Shown: piece after piece, positions 50,316 to 59,201 of the stretch | How the letters are laid out: every line of letters starts with the position of its first letter | Numbering within the stretch: position 1 is the stretch's first letter | Source: Clostridium kluyveri DSM 555 | GTDB lineage: Bacteria > Bacillota > Clostridia > Clostridiales > Clostridiaceae | Assembly (NCBI RefSeq): GCF_000016505.1 | Contig: NC_009706.1 | Location: 2,046,001-2,110,000 of the forward strand | Length of the DNA stretch: 64,000 nt | Reading direction: 5' to 3' | Translations under genes and position numbers: made by a program | The notes under the pieces: model-generated | What the model was told of the DNA's origin: nothing | The model's input: only the letters and a program-made list of their open reading frames with translations | Databases searched by the model: none

Positions 50316-51520
50316 CAACATTCTCTCCCATCTAATTGAGCTGCTTTAGCCTTAAACCTGCTGAATTTCAGCTGACTGATATCAAAGTCTGTTTCTTCAC
50401 CGGCCGCCATTTGTGCCATTAGCTTTCCTGTAATAGGTGACAGACAAATTCCATCACCTTCATGACCTGCTGCTATATAAAAACCTGGAATTTCATTCAC
50501 TTCAGATACTATAGGTAAATGATCTTCTACAAAGGGTCTGACACCAGCATAACTTCTTATACAATTGACATCTTTTAAGCAGGGAAAAAATCTCAATCCC
50601 CTTTCAGCAATAGCTTTCATAGCTTCAATTTCTGAGCGGTTATCAAATCCTCTAAATCCTCTGTATCCCCCTAATAATATATTCTCAGCATGGGTGTATT
50701 CAATATTAAATGCTACATTGTATTCTTCAACTAAAGCACTCACATTTCTTTTGAAATTAATATCATCAAATTTACTCATCATATATCCAAATTCTAATAT
50801 TTTGTGAAATACAATTTTTTTAGTTTTTTCTGATACTAAATTCATGCCCTTTCTAGGCTGTATGGGAATGTCAATCCCCACCATATCTCCAATTATAGGT
50901 GCCCACACTCCAGCACAGTTAATTATTTTCTTAGTAATTATTTCTCCTTCATCAAAAATAATTTTTTCAACTTCATTATTACTTCCTAATTTAATCTCCT
51001 TAATATTACAGTATGTAAATACCTCTAATCCCAACTTTTTTCCCTCTTCAATAAATGCAAAACATACTTTATAAGGACTCATTGCCGCATCTCCCGGAGT
51101 CCAAATTCCACCTACCATATCCTCTGCTAAATAGGGCTCCATATCCTGCAGCATTTTAGAGTCAATCATTGACATATCATATCCATCTCTCTGCTGCTCA
51201 GCCACATAACTGGAGGCAGCTTCATATTCAGCTTCAGTTTCACAAACATACAAACATCCTTTTTGGTCAAATTCAAAATCATAGCTGAACTTTTCTGATA
51301 ATTCCTTATAATGGGCAATACTTGCAGCTCCCATTTTTGTATCAATTCCGGGTTTTTTATCACATATAAGTGCCACTGCGTCACAATGACTTGACGAACC
51401 ATGTGCTATATCTCCACTATCAATTATTGCTACACTAAAGCCTTTTTCAGCCAGATGGTATGCAACACTTGTTCCTATTGCACCTGCTCCAATTACTGTT
51501 ACATCAAATATATTATTCAT
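50315..51520 (-). CDS. FAD-dependent amino acid dehydrogenase, DAO/HcnC type
   Basis: 401 residues. Dinucleotide-binding VTVIGAGAIGTSVAYHLAEK at the N-terminus, SSHCDAVAL near residue 45 and the C-terminal FAD contact GFYIAAGHEGDGICLSPITG. It belongs to the D-amino acid oxidase superfamily with sarcosine/proline dehydrogenase, HcnC and opine oxidase B. It probably oxidises the C-N bond of an amino or imino acid, passing electrons to the iron-sulfur partners encoded upstream. Four-base overlap with the BFD-like gene. Confidence 0.87.
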   Translation of the reverse strand: MNNIFDVTVIGAGAIGTSVAYHLAEKGFSVAIIDSGDIAHGSSSHCDAVALICDKKPGIDTKMGAASIAHYKELSEKFSYDFEFDQKGCLYVCETEAEYEAASSYVAEQQRDGYDMSMIDSKMLQDMEPYLAEDMVGGIWTPGDAAMSPYKVCFAFIEEGKKLGLEVFTYCNIKEIKLGSNNEVEKIIFDEGEIITKKIINCAGVWAPIIGDMVGIDIPIQPRKGMNLVSEKTKKIVFHKILEFGYMMSKFDDINFKRNVSALVEEYNVAFNIEYTHAENILLGGYRGFRGFDNRSEIEAMKAIAERGLRFFPCLKDVNCIRSYAGVRPFVEDHLPIVSEVNEIPGFYIAAGHEGDGICLSPITGKLMAQMAAGEETDFDISQLKFSRFKAKAAQLDGREC

Positions 51521-51801
51521 TGTACTTCCCCCTCTGCAAGTTCTCCAAAAGAAATTGGTCTCACCGGCGGCCTTGCAGTTGAACTCCCTGCTTCCTTAAG
51601 TGTAATTCCAAGTTCCTGGCACAAAATTTGCTGAACCAACTTTTCGCAAGTTCTTCCCTGACATAACCCCATGCCAGCACGCACACGCCGCTTTACGCCA
51701 GTAACATCTTTTGCCCCTTGTCTGATTGCCTCTTTAATTTCTCCTAAAGTGACTTCTTCACAGCGGCATACTAATATATCATCAGTGAACTTCCCACTCA
51801 C
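51517..51801 (-). CDS. BFD-like [2Fe-2S] protein
   Basis: 94 residues: CRCEEVTLGEIKEAIRQGAK followed by GMGLCQGRTCEKLVQQIL, the four-Cys BFD-type [2Fe-2S] site. A Pro-rich C-terminal tail (STARPPVRPISFG) is typical of the C-terminal segment of HcnB/opine oxidase A-like flavoproteins, here split off as a separate gene. It is an electron-transfer subunit of the dehydrogenase complex. Starts at GTG. Confidence 0.88.
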   Translation of the reverse strand: MSGKFTDDILVCRCEEVTLGEIKEAIRQGAKDVTGVKRRVRAGMGLCQGRTCEKLVQQILCQELGITLKEAGSSTARPPVRPISFGELAEGEVQ

Positions 51802-52301
51802 TACAATACCTCCCTTTTTATGCTGCGAACTTCATCAGCAAACTCCTGCGGTATTTCTAAAGTAACAACACAAGTATGATCATAAAATTTAGGATTCATA
51901 GTTTTAACTATCTTTCCACCACAAACAACTTCCCCTTTCCTGTTTACTCCCTTCACAAAACTACCTACTTTGGGAAGGGGATAATACTCATAGGGAAAAG
52001 TAACTGCTGCAGTAGTTTCAGAATAGGATTTATCAACAATAAATATTGCCATACCAGAACATTTAGCAACACATATTCCACATCCAACACATTTGTCAAA
52101 ATCAACAGTAGGCAAATTTATTATAGGTTCACCTATTTTTATAGCTCCTTTTAAACATGCTGCCTCGCACGGATTACAAGGTATCTCCTGTACACACTCT
52201 ATAACAGCTACAGGCCCTTTACTATACCTTTCATTACCGGGTAATTTTTGAATTGATTTTAATTCTTCATATTCCAAATAACCTGTATCAATTAATGCCA
52301 T
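51801..52301 (-). CDS. Ferredoxin-like 4Fe-4S subunit
   Basis: 166 residues from the ATG at 52301 after AAGGTGG. Cys clusters: CVQEIPCNPCEAACLKGAIK and FDKCVGCGICVAKCSGMAIF, two [4Fe-4S] sites with HycB-like spacing. The C-terminal part is beta-rich. It is a second electron carrier in the complex, not present in the classic aerobic HcnABC or opine oxidases, which suggests an anaerobic acceptor such as ferredoxin or NAD. Confidence 0.88.
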   Translation of the reverse strand: MALIDTGYLEYEELKSIQKLPGNERYSKGPVAVIECVQEIPCNPCEAACLKGAIKIGEPIINLPTVDFDKCVGCGICVAKCSGMAIFIVDKSYSETTAAVTFPYEYYPLPKVGSFVKGVNRKGEVVCGGKIVKTMNPKFYDHTCVVTLEIPQEFADEVRSIKREVL

Positions 52302-52322
52302 TTTATCCACCTTCTTATAATC

Positions 52323-53450
52323 TTATTTACAAATTGGTATCCTTATTTTGTCTTCATATTCTTTCATAATTTGTTCTTTTGCCCTAAGACGTCTTTCTCC
52401 AAAAGGTCCTAATCTTAAACTTTTCAAACGCTGCCAAATTTCTTTTTTCTTATTTTCTGCAATATCATCATCTATATATCCAAGCTTTTGAGCAGCAGAA
52501 ATGCCTGCAATACGTCCTTCTTCAAGCGCTGTATTAGCTTCTTCCACACCAGTTGTATCTCCCGCTACATATATTCCTTCATTTGATGTTTCCATATCTT
52601 TATTGTGTAGAGGTACCTCACCGCCAAATAGGGCATTAAATGTAAATTGGCATTTCAATAGTCTGGCCAATTCAACAGAAGGTTTTAATCCTACTCCAAT
52701 TGCAACCACATCAGCTTTAATTATTTTTTCCGTCCCTACAATAGGCCGATACTTTTCATCTACCTCTGCAATTACCACTTCACAAACTTTATTGTCTCCT
52801 TTGACTTCAATTATAGTATGTCTAATATATATTGGAACCCCTGCTCTTTTGATCTTAGCAGCATGCACACCATATCCTCCTATTTTAGGAGCTGCTTCAA
52901 CCAAAGCCACAACTTCACAGCCTGCCTGCATAAGCTGATAAGATACTATTAAGCCAACATTGCCGCTTCCAAGCATGACAACTTTCTCACCTGGCTTTAC
53001 ATGGTTAACATTTACCATGGTTTGTGCCGCACCAGCTCCCATAACTCCAGGCTTAGTCCATCCTTTGAATCTAACTACATTTTCAGATGCTCCAGCTGCA
53101 ATTATTATTTTTTTAGCTTTAACAGTGATAAGCTTTCTTTTTTCATTATCATTACCTTTTTCTATTCCGACCTTATTACCTGGAAACAATCCTATAACAG
53201 TACTTCCAAGCCAAATTTCCACTCCATTCTCTTCTGCTTTTTTCACTAGCTCTCTGCCAATATCCATACCCCTTACACCAGACCTATGAGCAGAAGAACC
53301 AAAAAACTTGTGTATTTGCTTGAACAACTGACCTCCAGGTTTCATATTCAAATCTACCATTAAAACTTCAGCCCCTGCCAAAGACGCTTCGATTCCTGCA
53401 GCTAATCCAGCAGGACCAGCTCCAACTATTACAATGTCCTTTTCTATCAT
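52323..53450 (-). CDS. NAD(P)/FAD-dependent oxidoreductase, HcnB/opine oxidase A type
   Basis: 375 residues from MIEKDIVIVGAGPAGLAAGI; a longer frame reads back into the 2Fe-2S gene and is not expected. FAD site GAGPAGLAAGIEASLAGAEV, second nucleotide site VVMLGSGNVGLIVSYQLMQA, and YVAGDTTGVEEANTALEEGR near the end. Related to thioredoxin reductase-like subunits of D-hydroxyproline dehydrogenase, HcnB and NoxA. It should pass electrons between the DAO-type subunit and NAD(P) or ferredoxin. Confidence 0.9.
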   Translation of the reverse strand: MIEKDIVIVGAGPAGLAAGIEASLAGAEVLMVDLNMKPGGQLFKQIHKFFGSSAHRSGVRGMDIGRELVKKAEENGVEIWLGSTVIGLFPGNKVGIEKGNDNEKRKLITVKAKKIIIAAGASENVVRFKGWTKPGVMGAGAAQTMVNVNHVKPGEKVVMLGSGNVGLIVSYQLMQAGCEVVALVEAAPKIGGYGVHAAKIKRAGVPIYIRHTIIEVKGDNKVCEVVIAEVDEKYRPIVGTEKIIKADVVAIGVGLKPSVELARLLKCQFTFNALFGGEVPLHNKDMETSNEGIYVAGDTTGVEEANTALEEGRIAGISAAQKLGYIDDDIAENKKKEIWQRLKSLRLGPFGERRLRAKEQIMKEYEDKIRIPICK

Positions 53451-53452
53451 AA

Positions 53453-53776
53453 TTAAAATCTCTCCCTCCCCAAACCATACTGGGTTTCTATTACCATACC
53501 AGTTTTTACAGGAGTAATACATGTTCTTACATTTGGCGTTCCATCTACAATCATGGCACAATCCGTACATTGACCAATTCCACAAAACAATCCTCTTGGT
53601 TCTTTGCGTTTTAATGTATACCTGTTAATAAAAATATTATTTGCAAGTAATGCTGCAAGTATAGGTTCTCCCTCCCTAGCCATTATAGTTTTGCCATCAA
53701 CAGTTATTTCCACCATAGTTGAAGGCTCATTAACATCCAGTACAATATGGTTTTCTACTCTTAAACACACATCCAT
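53453..53776 (-). CDS. [2Fe-2S] subunit, HcnA/SoxA N-terminal type
   Basis: 107 residues with MVEITVDGKTIMAREGEPIL and the cluster GLFCGIGQCTDCAMIVDGTP ending in VRTC: C-x4-C-x2-C-xn-C, the plant-ferredoxin-like fold of HcnA and the alpha subunit of sarcosine oxidase. It overlaps nothing but ends three bases before the flavoprotein start, so the subunits are made together. Confidence 0.9.
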   Translation of the reverse strand: MDVCLRVENHIVLDVNEPSTMVEITVDGKTIMAREGEPILAALLANNIFINRYTLKRKEPRGLFCGIGQCTDCAMIVDGTPNVRTCITPVKTGMVIETQYGLGRERF

Positions 53777-53799
53777 GACCTGCCTTCTCTTTTAAATTT

Positions 53800-54171
53800 T
53801 TATATTGCTGCTGTAATTGACATTTCTACTACAGCTCCACCTGACATTCCAGCTGCTTGTACACAGCATCGTGACGGATACGGTTTGGTAAAATAGCTTG
53901 CATACACTTCATTCATAAGGGGGGCATCTTCCATATTTACAATATATATTGTGCATTGAATAATTTTGTCCATGCTTGAGTCTTCTGATTCCAGGATCAA
54001 CTTAAAATTCTCCATAATCTGCTTTGTCTGTTCCTTAATTCCTCCTTCCACCAAGTTGCCTTCTTTATCTATTCCAATTTGAGAGGCATAAATCATTCCA
54101 TTATAAACTAGTCCTTGGACATAAGGTCCTTGTGCTAATGCACAACTATCAATGCTTATTTCTCTTTTCAT
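53800..54171 (-). CDS. ridA: RidA family imine deaminase
   Basis: 123 residues from MKREISIDSCALAQGPYVQG. RidA family marks: YNGMIYASQIGIDKEGNLVE, IIQCTIYIVNMEDAPLMNEV, and the Arg/Cys phrase YPSRCCVQAAGMSGGAVVEM with the catalytic Arg. RidA hydrolyses reactive imines and enamines to keto acids and ammonia. Its place beside an amine dehydrogenase fits clearing of imine products. Ribosome site AAGGGGTG. Confidence 0.92.
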   Translation of the reverse strand: MKREISIDSCALAQGPYVQGLVYNGMIYASQIGIDKEGNLVEGGIKEQTKQIMENFKLILESEDSSMDKIIQCTIYIVNMEDAPLMNEVYASYFTKPYPSRCCVQAAGMSGGAVVEMSITAAI

Positions 54172-54184
54172 AACCAAACACCCC

Positions 54185-55174
54185 TTAAAATTTAATTTCT
54201 AATTCTTTATTTACCAAACTTTCAGGTTTTTCATTTTTCGCCAATCTCAAAACTAGCTGTTTTAAAGCTCTCCTTCTACCTTCATAAAATGAATCTTCAG
54301 ATATAAATGCTGCATGGGGAGTAATAACTGTATTTTCTAATGAAAATAATTCACTTTGTTCATTATCTTCATCCTCAATAACATCTACTGCAGCTGCTTT
54401 AATCCGCCCTTCTTTTAAAGCTTTTATTAATGCGGTTTCATCTACAACCTTACCTCTGGCAGTATTTATAAGATATGCACTCTCCTTCATTAATTTTAGT
54501 TCTCTCTCTGAAATTAAATGGGTTGTGGATGCCATTAACGGACAGTGTAATGAAACAAAATCTGATTTTATTAACAATTCATCAAATGTTTCTACCTTTT
54601 CTGCACCAAACTCTTCTAAATATTCTTTTGTTTTTGTAGGGGCATATACCAAAACATTTAATCCCATGGCCTTTAGCATTGGCATCATAGCTTTGGGAAT
54701 ACTCCCAAAGAAATATAATCCTATTGTTTTGTCCGTTAATCTGTATGTTTTATATCCACATAAAGGATCCCATTTGCCTTTTCTTACCAACCTATCCAGA
54801 AATGTTATTTTTCTTACCAAATCAATAATCATTCCAATGGTATGCAGGGCAACTTCTTCTGTACAAAATCCTGGAATATTGGTGACACATACATTATTCT
54901 CAGTAGCTGCAGAAATATCTACATTATTATAGCCAATGCTTTGAAGAGTAATTATTTTCAGATTAGGCAGACTCTCTATAATTTCTTTTGTCATCTGCTG
55001 GTACTCTACTACTACACCATCAAAATCATAGGCATATTCAATAAAAGGCTTTTTTCCTTCTCTGTCCTTAATTTCAACAAGTTCCAGACTGTCAATGCCC
55101 CATTCTTTTAATAAAGAATTTTCATAATCTAAACTGTCATCAATGTTATAATAAAGTACTCTTTTCTTATCCAT
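54185..55174 (-). CDS. D-2-hydroxyacid dehydrogenase / CtBP-type
   Basis: 329 residues from MDKKRVLYYNID (AGGAGG upstream). NAD-binding domain with TIGLYFFGSIPKAMMPMLKA instead of the usual GxGxxG (here G-L-Y-F-F-G), catalytic Arg in YLINTARGKVVDETALIKAL, Glu in VIEDEDN and His in NTVITPHAAFIS. Reduces a 2-oxo acid to the hydroxy acid or the reverse. The altered glycine loop is unusual and may change cofactor affinity. Confidence 0.85.
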   Translation of the reverse strand: MDKKRVLYYNIDDSLDYENSLLKEWGIDSLELVEIKDREGKKPFIEYAYDFDGVVVEYQQMTKEIIESLPNLKIITLQSIGYNNVDISAATENNVCVTNIPGFCTEEVALHTIGMIIDLVRKITFLDRLVRKGKWDPLCGYKTYRLTDKTIGLYFFGSIPKAMMPMLKAMGLNVLVYAPTKTKEYLEEFGAEKVETFDELLIKSDFVSLHCPLMASTTHLISERELKLMKESAYLINTARGKVVDETALIKALKEGRIKAAAVDVIEDEDNEQSELFSLENTVITPHAAFISEDSFYEGRRRALKQLVLRLAKNEKPESLVNKELEIKF

Positions 55175-55185
55175 TATTGTTCCTC

Positions 55186-56466
55186 CTATTTCTTCCATAT
55201 TTCACCCAACACTTTATCAATAATTGTTATACCTTTATCTATTTCATCTTCAGTAACATTTAAAGGTGCAGCAAATCTCAGTCCATTTCCATAAACCCCA
55301 CATGCCAGAGTCAATAGTTTATTCTTAAAGCATTTATCTCTAACTTTTTCAAATAAATCACCTGCCGGAGTGCCATCTCCATAGGAAAATTCTATAGCTA
55401 CCATTAACCCTAATCCTCTAATATCAGATATGCAGCTGTACTTTTCTTTTAAAACTTCCAGCTTCTTTCGCAAATATGCCCCCATATTATTGACATTCTC
55501 TAAAATATTAGCGTTCTTGTATTCCTCCAATACTGCTAATGCAGCTGCAGCACATACAGGATTTCCTCCAAAAGTAGTGCCATGCATACCGGCATGCCAT
55601 TCATCCATTATCTCCGGAGTAGATATTACTGCACTCATTGGAAGCCCTCCTGCAATTGCCTTTCCCACGGTCATAATATCTGGAACTACATCAAAATTCT
55701 CTCCTGCAAACATCTTGCCAGTTCTGCCGTAACCAGATTGAATTTCATCGAATATCAATAAAATTCCATGTTTGGTGCAAATATCTCTAACACCCTGTAC
55801 AAATTCCTTGGTAGGTACCACATAACCCCCTTCACCTTGTACCGGCTCCATTATAATTGCCGCCACCATCTCCGGAGCCACAACATATTTAAACAAACTA
55901 TCTAATTCATTTAAACAATACTCTGTTCTTTGCTTTTCATCAAAGCCCTTTGGGCATAGATCTTTAGAGGGATAAGTGGAAAAATAAACTGATCCAACCA
56001 TAGGTTCATAATATTTTCTATACTTTGAGTTAGATGCAGTAATAGTTGTTGCACCTAAAGTTCTACCATGAAATGAGCCTTTAAAGGCTATTATTGCAGG
56101 TCTTTTAGTATATGCTTTAGCCAATTTTAATGCTCCATCAATTGCTTCTGCACCACCATTTGAGAAAAATATTGAATTTAAATTTCCAGGGGTTACTTCA
56201 GATAATCTTTTAGCAAGCTTTAGAGTGGTTGGAAAATTAACTAAATTAAATGAACCATTCATCAGTTTTTTGGTTTGCTCTACAACAGCTTGTACAACCT
56301 TCGGATGGCAGTGTCCTAATGCATTAACTGCAATACCCTGTACAAAATCCAAATACTCATCACCATTAATATCTGTCATATAACATCCTTTACCGCTTTC
56401 CATAATTAAATCTGTAGCTTTAGCTAAAGCCGGACTTAAATACTGTTTATAATTTTCATAATTCAT
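55186..56466 (-). CDS. Class III aminotransferase (omega-amino acid type)
   Basis: 426 residues, the normal length. PLP features: MNGSFNLVNFPTTLKLAKRL, FFSNGGAEAIDGALKLAKAY, FKGSFHGRTLGATTITASNS, IFDEIQSGYGRTGKMFAGEN, and the PLP Lys in VGKAIAGGLPMSAVIS. Similar to 4-aminobutyrate and acetylornithine aminotransferases. In this operon it would convert an omega-amino acid to a semialdehyde, which the adjacent Fe-alcohol dehydrogenase could reduce. Confidence 0.93.
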   Translation of the reverse strand: MNYENYKQYLSPALAKATDLIMESGKGCYMTDINGDEYLDFVQGIAVNALGHCHPKVVQAVVEQTKKLMNGSFNLVNFPTTLKLAKRLSEVTPGNLNSIFFSNGGAEAIDGALKLAKAYTKRPAIIAFKGSFHGRTLGATTITASNSKYRKYYEPMVGSVYFSTYPSKDLCPKGFDEKQRTEYCLNELDSLFKYVVAPEMVAAIIMEPVQGEGGYVVPTKEFVQGVRDICTKHGILLIFDEIQSGYGRTGKMFAGENFDVVPDIMTVGKAIAGGLPMSAVISTPEIMDEWHAGMHGTTFGGNPVCAAAALAVLEEYKNANILENVNNMGAYLRKKLEVLKEKYSCISDIRGLGLMVAIEFSYGDGTPAGDLFEKVRDKCFKNKLLTLACGVYGNGLRFAAPLNVTEDEIDKGITIIDKVLGEIWKK

Positions 56467-56493
56467 TTTTTACTCCCCTTTATTTACAAATTT

Positions 56494-57648
56494 TTATACC
56501 AAAACATTCAATATTTCATATACATCCTTTTCTTCCAGTTTAATTGGATTTAAAGGTAATAATCTATACTCCATTGTTCCCTTGACTATTTGAGGAAACA
56601 TCTCTTTTTTTACATTTACCTCGGATAATTTACCAGGTATTTTTAAATCTAAAGCCATCTCCCTTATTCTCTCAATAGTCTTTAAGGCTCCTTCTCTGAC
56701 AGTGAGTCCCTCAACTTTCTCACCTAACAGTTTGGCTATTCTATAAAATTTTTCTAAATTTCCAACCATGTTCTTTTTGATTACAGCTGGCAACAGCATA
56801 GAATTGGCAACACCATGGGGTATATGAACTATCCCTCCCATAGCCTGGGAAATTCCATGTACTGCACCAAGTCCAGCATTTGCAAAAGCTACTGCAGCAA
56901 GTGTACTTGCAACAGCCATTTTCCCTCTGGCTTCTAAATTATCAGGTGTAAATACTGCAGTATAAATATTCTTTCCTATAAGCTCTATTGATTTTTCTGC
57001 ATATGTATCGCTAATTATTGATGCATTTTTTGAAACATAAGCCTCAATAGCATGTGTAAGTGCATCCATTCCCGTACTTGCAGTTACCAATTGGGGCATA
57101 CTTGTTTGCATGGCAGGATCCAATACTGCAATTTCTGGTATTAGATAATTATGGGTTACTGACAGCTTTATATTATTTTCCTCATCTGATATTACACTTG
57201 CAGCAGTCACTTCACTGCCGCTGCCTGCTGTTGTGGGAACCACAATTAAAGGTAGTGATTTATTTTCTACAGTTTTATTTCCATTGAACAAATATTCTTT
57301 TACAGATCCTTCATTATTTTTTAACATACATATTGCTTTACAAATATCAATAGTACTTCCTCCACCAACTGCAATTACAACATCCGAGCAGCTGCTCTTT
57401 AATACCTCCGCAGCCCTGTCAACTACTTTTACAGTAGGTTCTGGAATAATATCTGTAAATAAAGTTACATCAAAATCTTTATCCATTAAATTAGATATGA
57501 ATATCTTAAAACAATCTGTTTTTTCAAAAGACTTACCTGAAACTACAAATATTCTTTTAAAATTTAATTCCTTTAATAAACTATTTAATTTTAACGCTGA
57601 GTTAACCCCAAAAATAATTTTCGTAGGCATTTTAAATGTAAATTCCAT
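56494..57648 (-). CDS. Iron-containing alcohol dehydrogenase
   Basis: 384 residues. NAD-binding VIAVGGGSTIDICKAICML, the PTTAGSGSEVTAASVIS loop, and metal ligands in MDALTHAIEAYVSK and AVHGISQAMGGIVHIPHGVA. Related to 4-hydroxybutyrate and 1,3-propanediol dehydrogenases. Probably interconverts a semialdehyde and hydroxy acid. First enzyme gene after the ABC permeases. Confidence 0.92.
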   Translation of the reverse strand: MEFTFKMPTKIIFGVNSALKLNSLLKELNFKRIFVVSGKSFEKTDCFKIFISNLMDKDFDVTLFTDIIPEPTVKVVDRAAEVLKSSCSDVVIAVGGGSTIDICKAICMLKNNEGSVKEYLFNGNKTVENKSLPLIVVPTTAGSGSEVTAASVISDEENNIKLSVTHNYLIPEIAVLDPAMQTSMPQLVTASTGMDALTHAIEAYVSKNASIISDTYAEKSIELIGKNIYTAVFTPDNLEARGKMAVASTLAAVAFANAGLGAVHGISQAMGGIVHIPHGVANSMLLPAVIKKNMVGNLEKFYRIAKLLGEKVEGLTVREGALKTIERIREMALDLKIPGKLSEVNVKKEMFPQIVKGTMEYRLLPLNPIKLEEKDVYEILNVLV

Positions 57649-57669
57649 TATTTTATCCCCCTATACAAG

Positions 57670-58380
57670 TTACTGTGCTAACTTTCTTCTATATTTTCCA
57701 GTATTTGCTTCAATCAAAGCAAAAAGTTTATCAAATGCTATACAAATAATCCAATATATTAATGCTGCTACTATATAAGTTTCCATAAATCTCTGGGTAC
57801 CAGTAGCATAATTTTTAGCAGCTCCCATCATTTCAATAATACTTACCATATATGCCAGTGAGGTGGCTTTCAATATATTAACAAAATGATTGCCAAAAAT
57901 AGGCACACATACAACTACCATCTGTGGAATTATTATTTTTTGCATAGTTTGAAAGGTTGTAAATCCGATTGAATCACATGCTTCAGTTTGTCCTCTTGGG
58001 ATGGTATCATATGCTGATATTATCATGTCACACATATAGGGAATATAGGTTATTCCAAATGCAAATATGCCAAACATCAATTTGGGTGGATTTTTTATAT
58101 CATATTTAAAACCTAAGCTATCTCCTAATGAAACCAGTATAGTGGGCATTGAATAATATAAAATATATAATATCACTAGTACTGGAATACCTTTTAAAAA
58201 TGAGTTGATAAAGTGTATTACTTTAGACAATAAAAATATATTTTTCTTGACTATAACTGAAAATATCAAGCCAACTACTAATGCCAGAATTGTAGCAGTT
58301 ACAGCCATATATAATGTAATTGGGAACTTGGATATTATAGGTTTTATACACTGAATCATATATTCCATATCTAAATTCAT
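57670..58380 (-). CDS. Amino-acid ABC transporter permease 1
   Basis: 236 residues, five membrane helices, HisM/GlnP type. PITLYMAVTATILALVVGLI at the start and the EAA-like loop DSIGFTTFQTMQKIIIPQMV that contacts the ATPase. Works with the other permease, ATPase and binding protein in the same operon. Confidence 0.92.
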   Translation of the reverse strand: MNLDMEYMIQCIKPIISKFPITLYMAVTATILALVVGLIFSVIVKKNIFLLSKVIHFINSFLKGIPVLVILYILYYSMPTILVSLGDSLGFKYDIKNPPKLMFGIFAFGITYIPYMCDMIISAYDTIPRGQTEACDSIGFTTFQTMQKIIIPQMVVVCVPIFGNHFVNILKATSLAYMVSIIEMMGAAKNYATGTQRFMETYIVAALIYWIICIAFDKLFALIEANTGKYRRKLAQ

Positions 58381-58414
58381 AGTAAATCCGCCTTTCTTCT
58401 ATTTGCAACGATTT

Positions 58415-59125
58415 TTAACTTGCTTTCCTATTAGCTAAAACAGGATTATTATATCTATTAAGTCTAGCTGTTATATTGCTAGAGACAATGGTAAGTATTA
58501 ATCCCATTATCCAATATATAAATGCTGCCACTATGAAAGTTTCCGTTTGTCCAACACCATAATTGTTGTATGAAATTTGCTTGGCCATTCCCATTAAATC
58601 CGTTACTCCTATGGCTATACCTAATGAAGTATTTTTCATAAGTTCAATAATCATATTGGTTGTATTTGGGAGTGCCTTTGCTGCTACCTGTACAAATATT
58701 ATTCTTCTAAATGTCTGGAACTTAGTCATTCCAATACTTTGTCCTGCTTCTATCTGTCCTTTGTCTATATCCAGATAGGCCGAGCGGAATATTTCAGCAA
58801 AAAATGCAGCTTCATTGAGACTAAAAGCAATTATTGCATAAATTATATTGTTCCAATTTGCAGTTGATATTCCAAAACTATCTAAAATCAGTGGAATCCC
58901 GATAAAAGCCAATAAAAGTTGGACAATCATTGGTGTACCGCGCATAAATGATATATATATACTGGCAATACATCTAACAACCTTATTCTTACCTACTTTT
59001 GCATATGTTAATATCATTCCCACTACCAGTGCTATTACCACTGAAAAAAATAATATTTCTAAAGTAATGGGCAGTGCATTTAATATAATTGGCATTTTAC
59101 TAATCATAAATTCTAGTTTTTCCAC
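58415..59125 (-). CDS. Amino-acid ABC transporter permease 2
   Basis: 236 residues from a GTG at 59125 six bases after GGGGGG; a longer in-frame start has no site. HisQ/GlnP type: NALPITLEILFFSVVIALVV, SFMRGTPMIVQLLLAFIGIP, and EAA loop GQSIGMTKFQTFRRIIFVQV. Makes a heterodimeric channel with permease 1. Confidence 0.92.
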   Translation of the reverse strand: MEKLEFMISKMPIILNALPITLEILFFSVVIALVVGMILTYAKVGKNKVVRCIASIYISFMRGTPMIVQLLLAFIGIPLILDSFGISTANWNNIIYAIIAFSLNEAAFFAEIFRSAYLDIDKGQIEAGQSIGMTKFQTFRRIIFVQVAAKALPNTTNMIIELMKNTSLGIAIGVTDLMGMAKQISYNNYGVGQTETFIVAAFIYWIMGLILTIVSSNITARLNRYNNPVLANRKAS

Positions 59126-59201
59126 AAAATACCCCCCTACTGAGCATATTTCTTTAATTTTGCCAGAGGAGACCATAACTCCCCGGCATTTTTAGTTGAG
59201 T

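Noticed and set aside
53451-53585. 45-residue N-terminal extension of the HcnB-like flavoprotein
   Set aside because: It reads through the end of the 2Fe-2S gene in another frame and lacks a ribosome site; the FAD motif begins right after the ATG at 53450.
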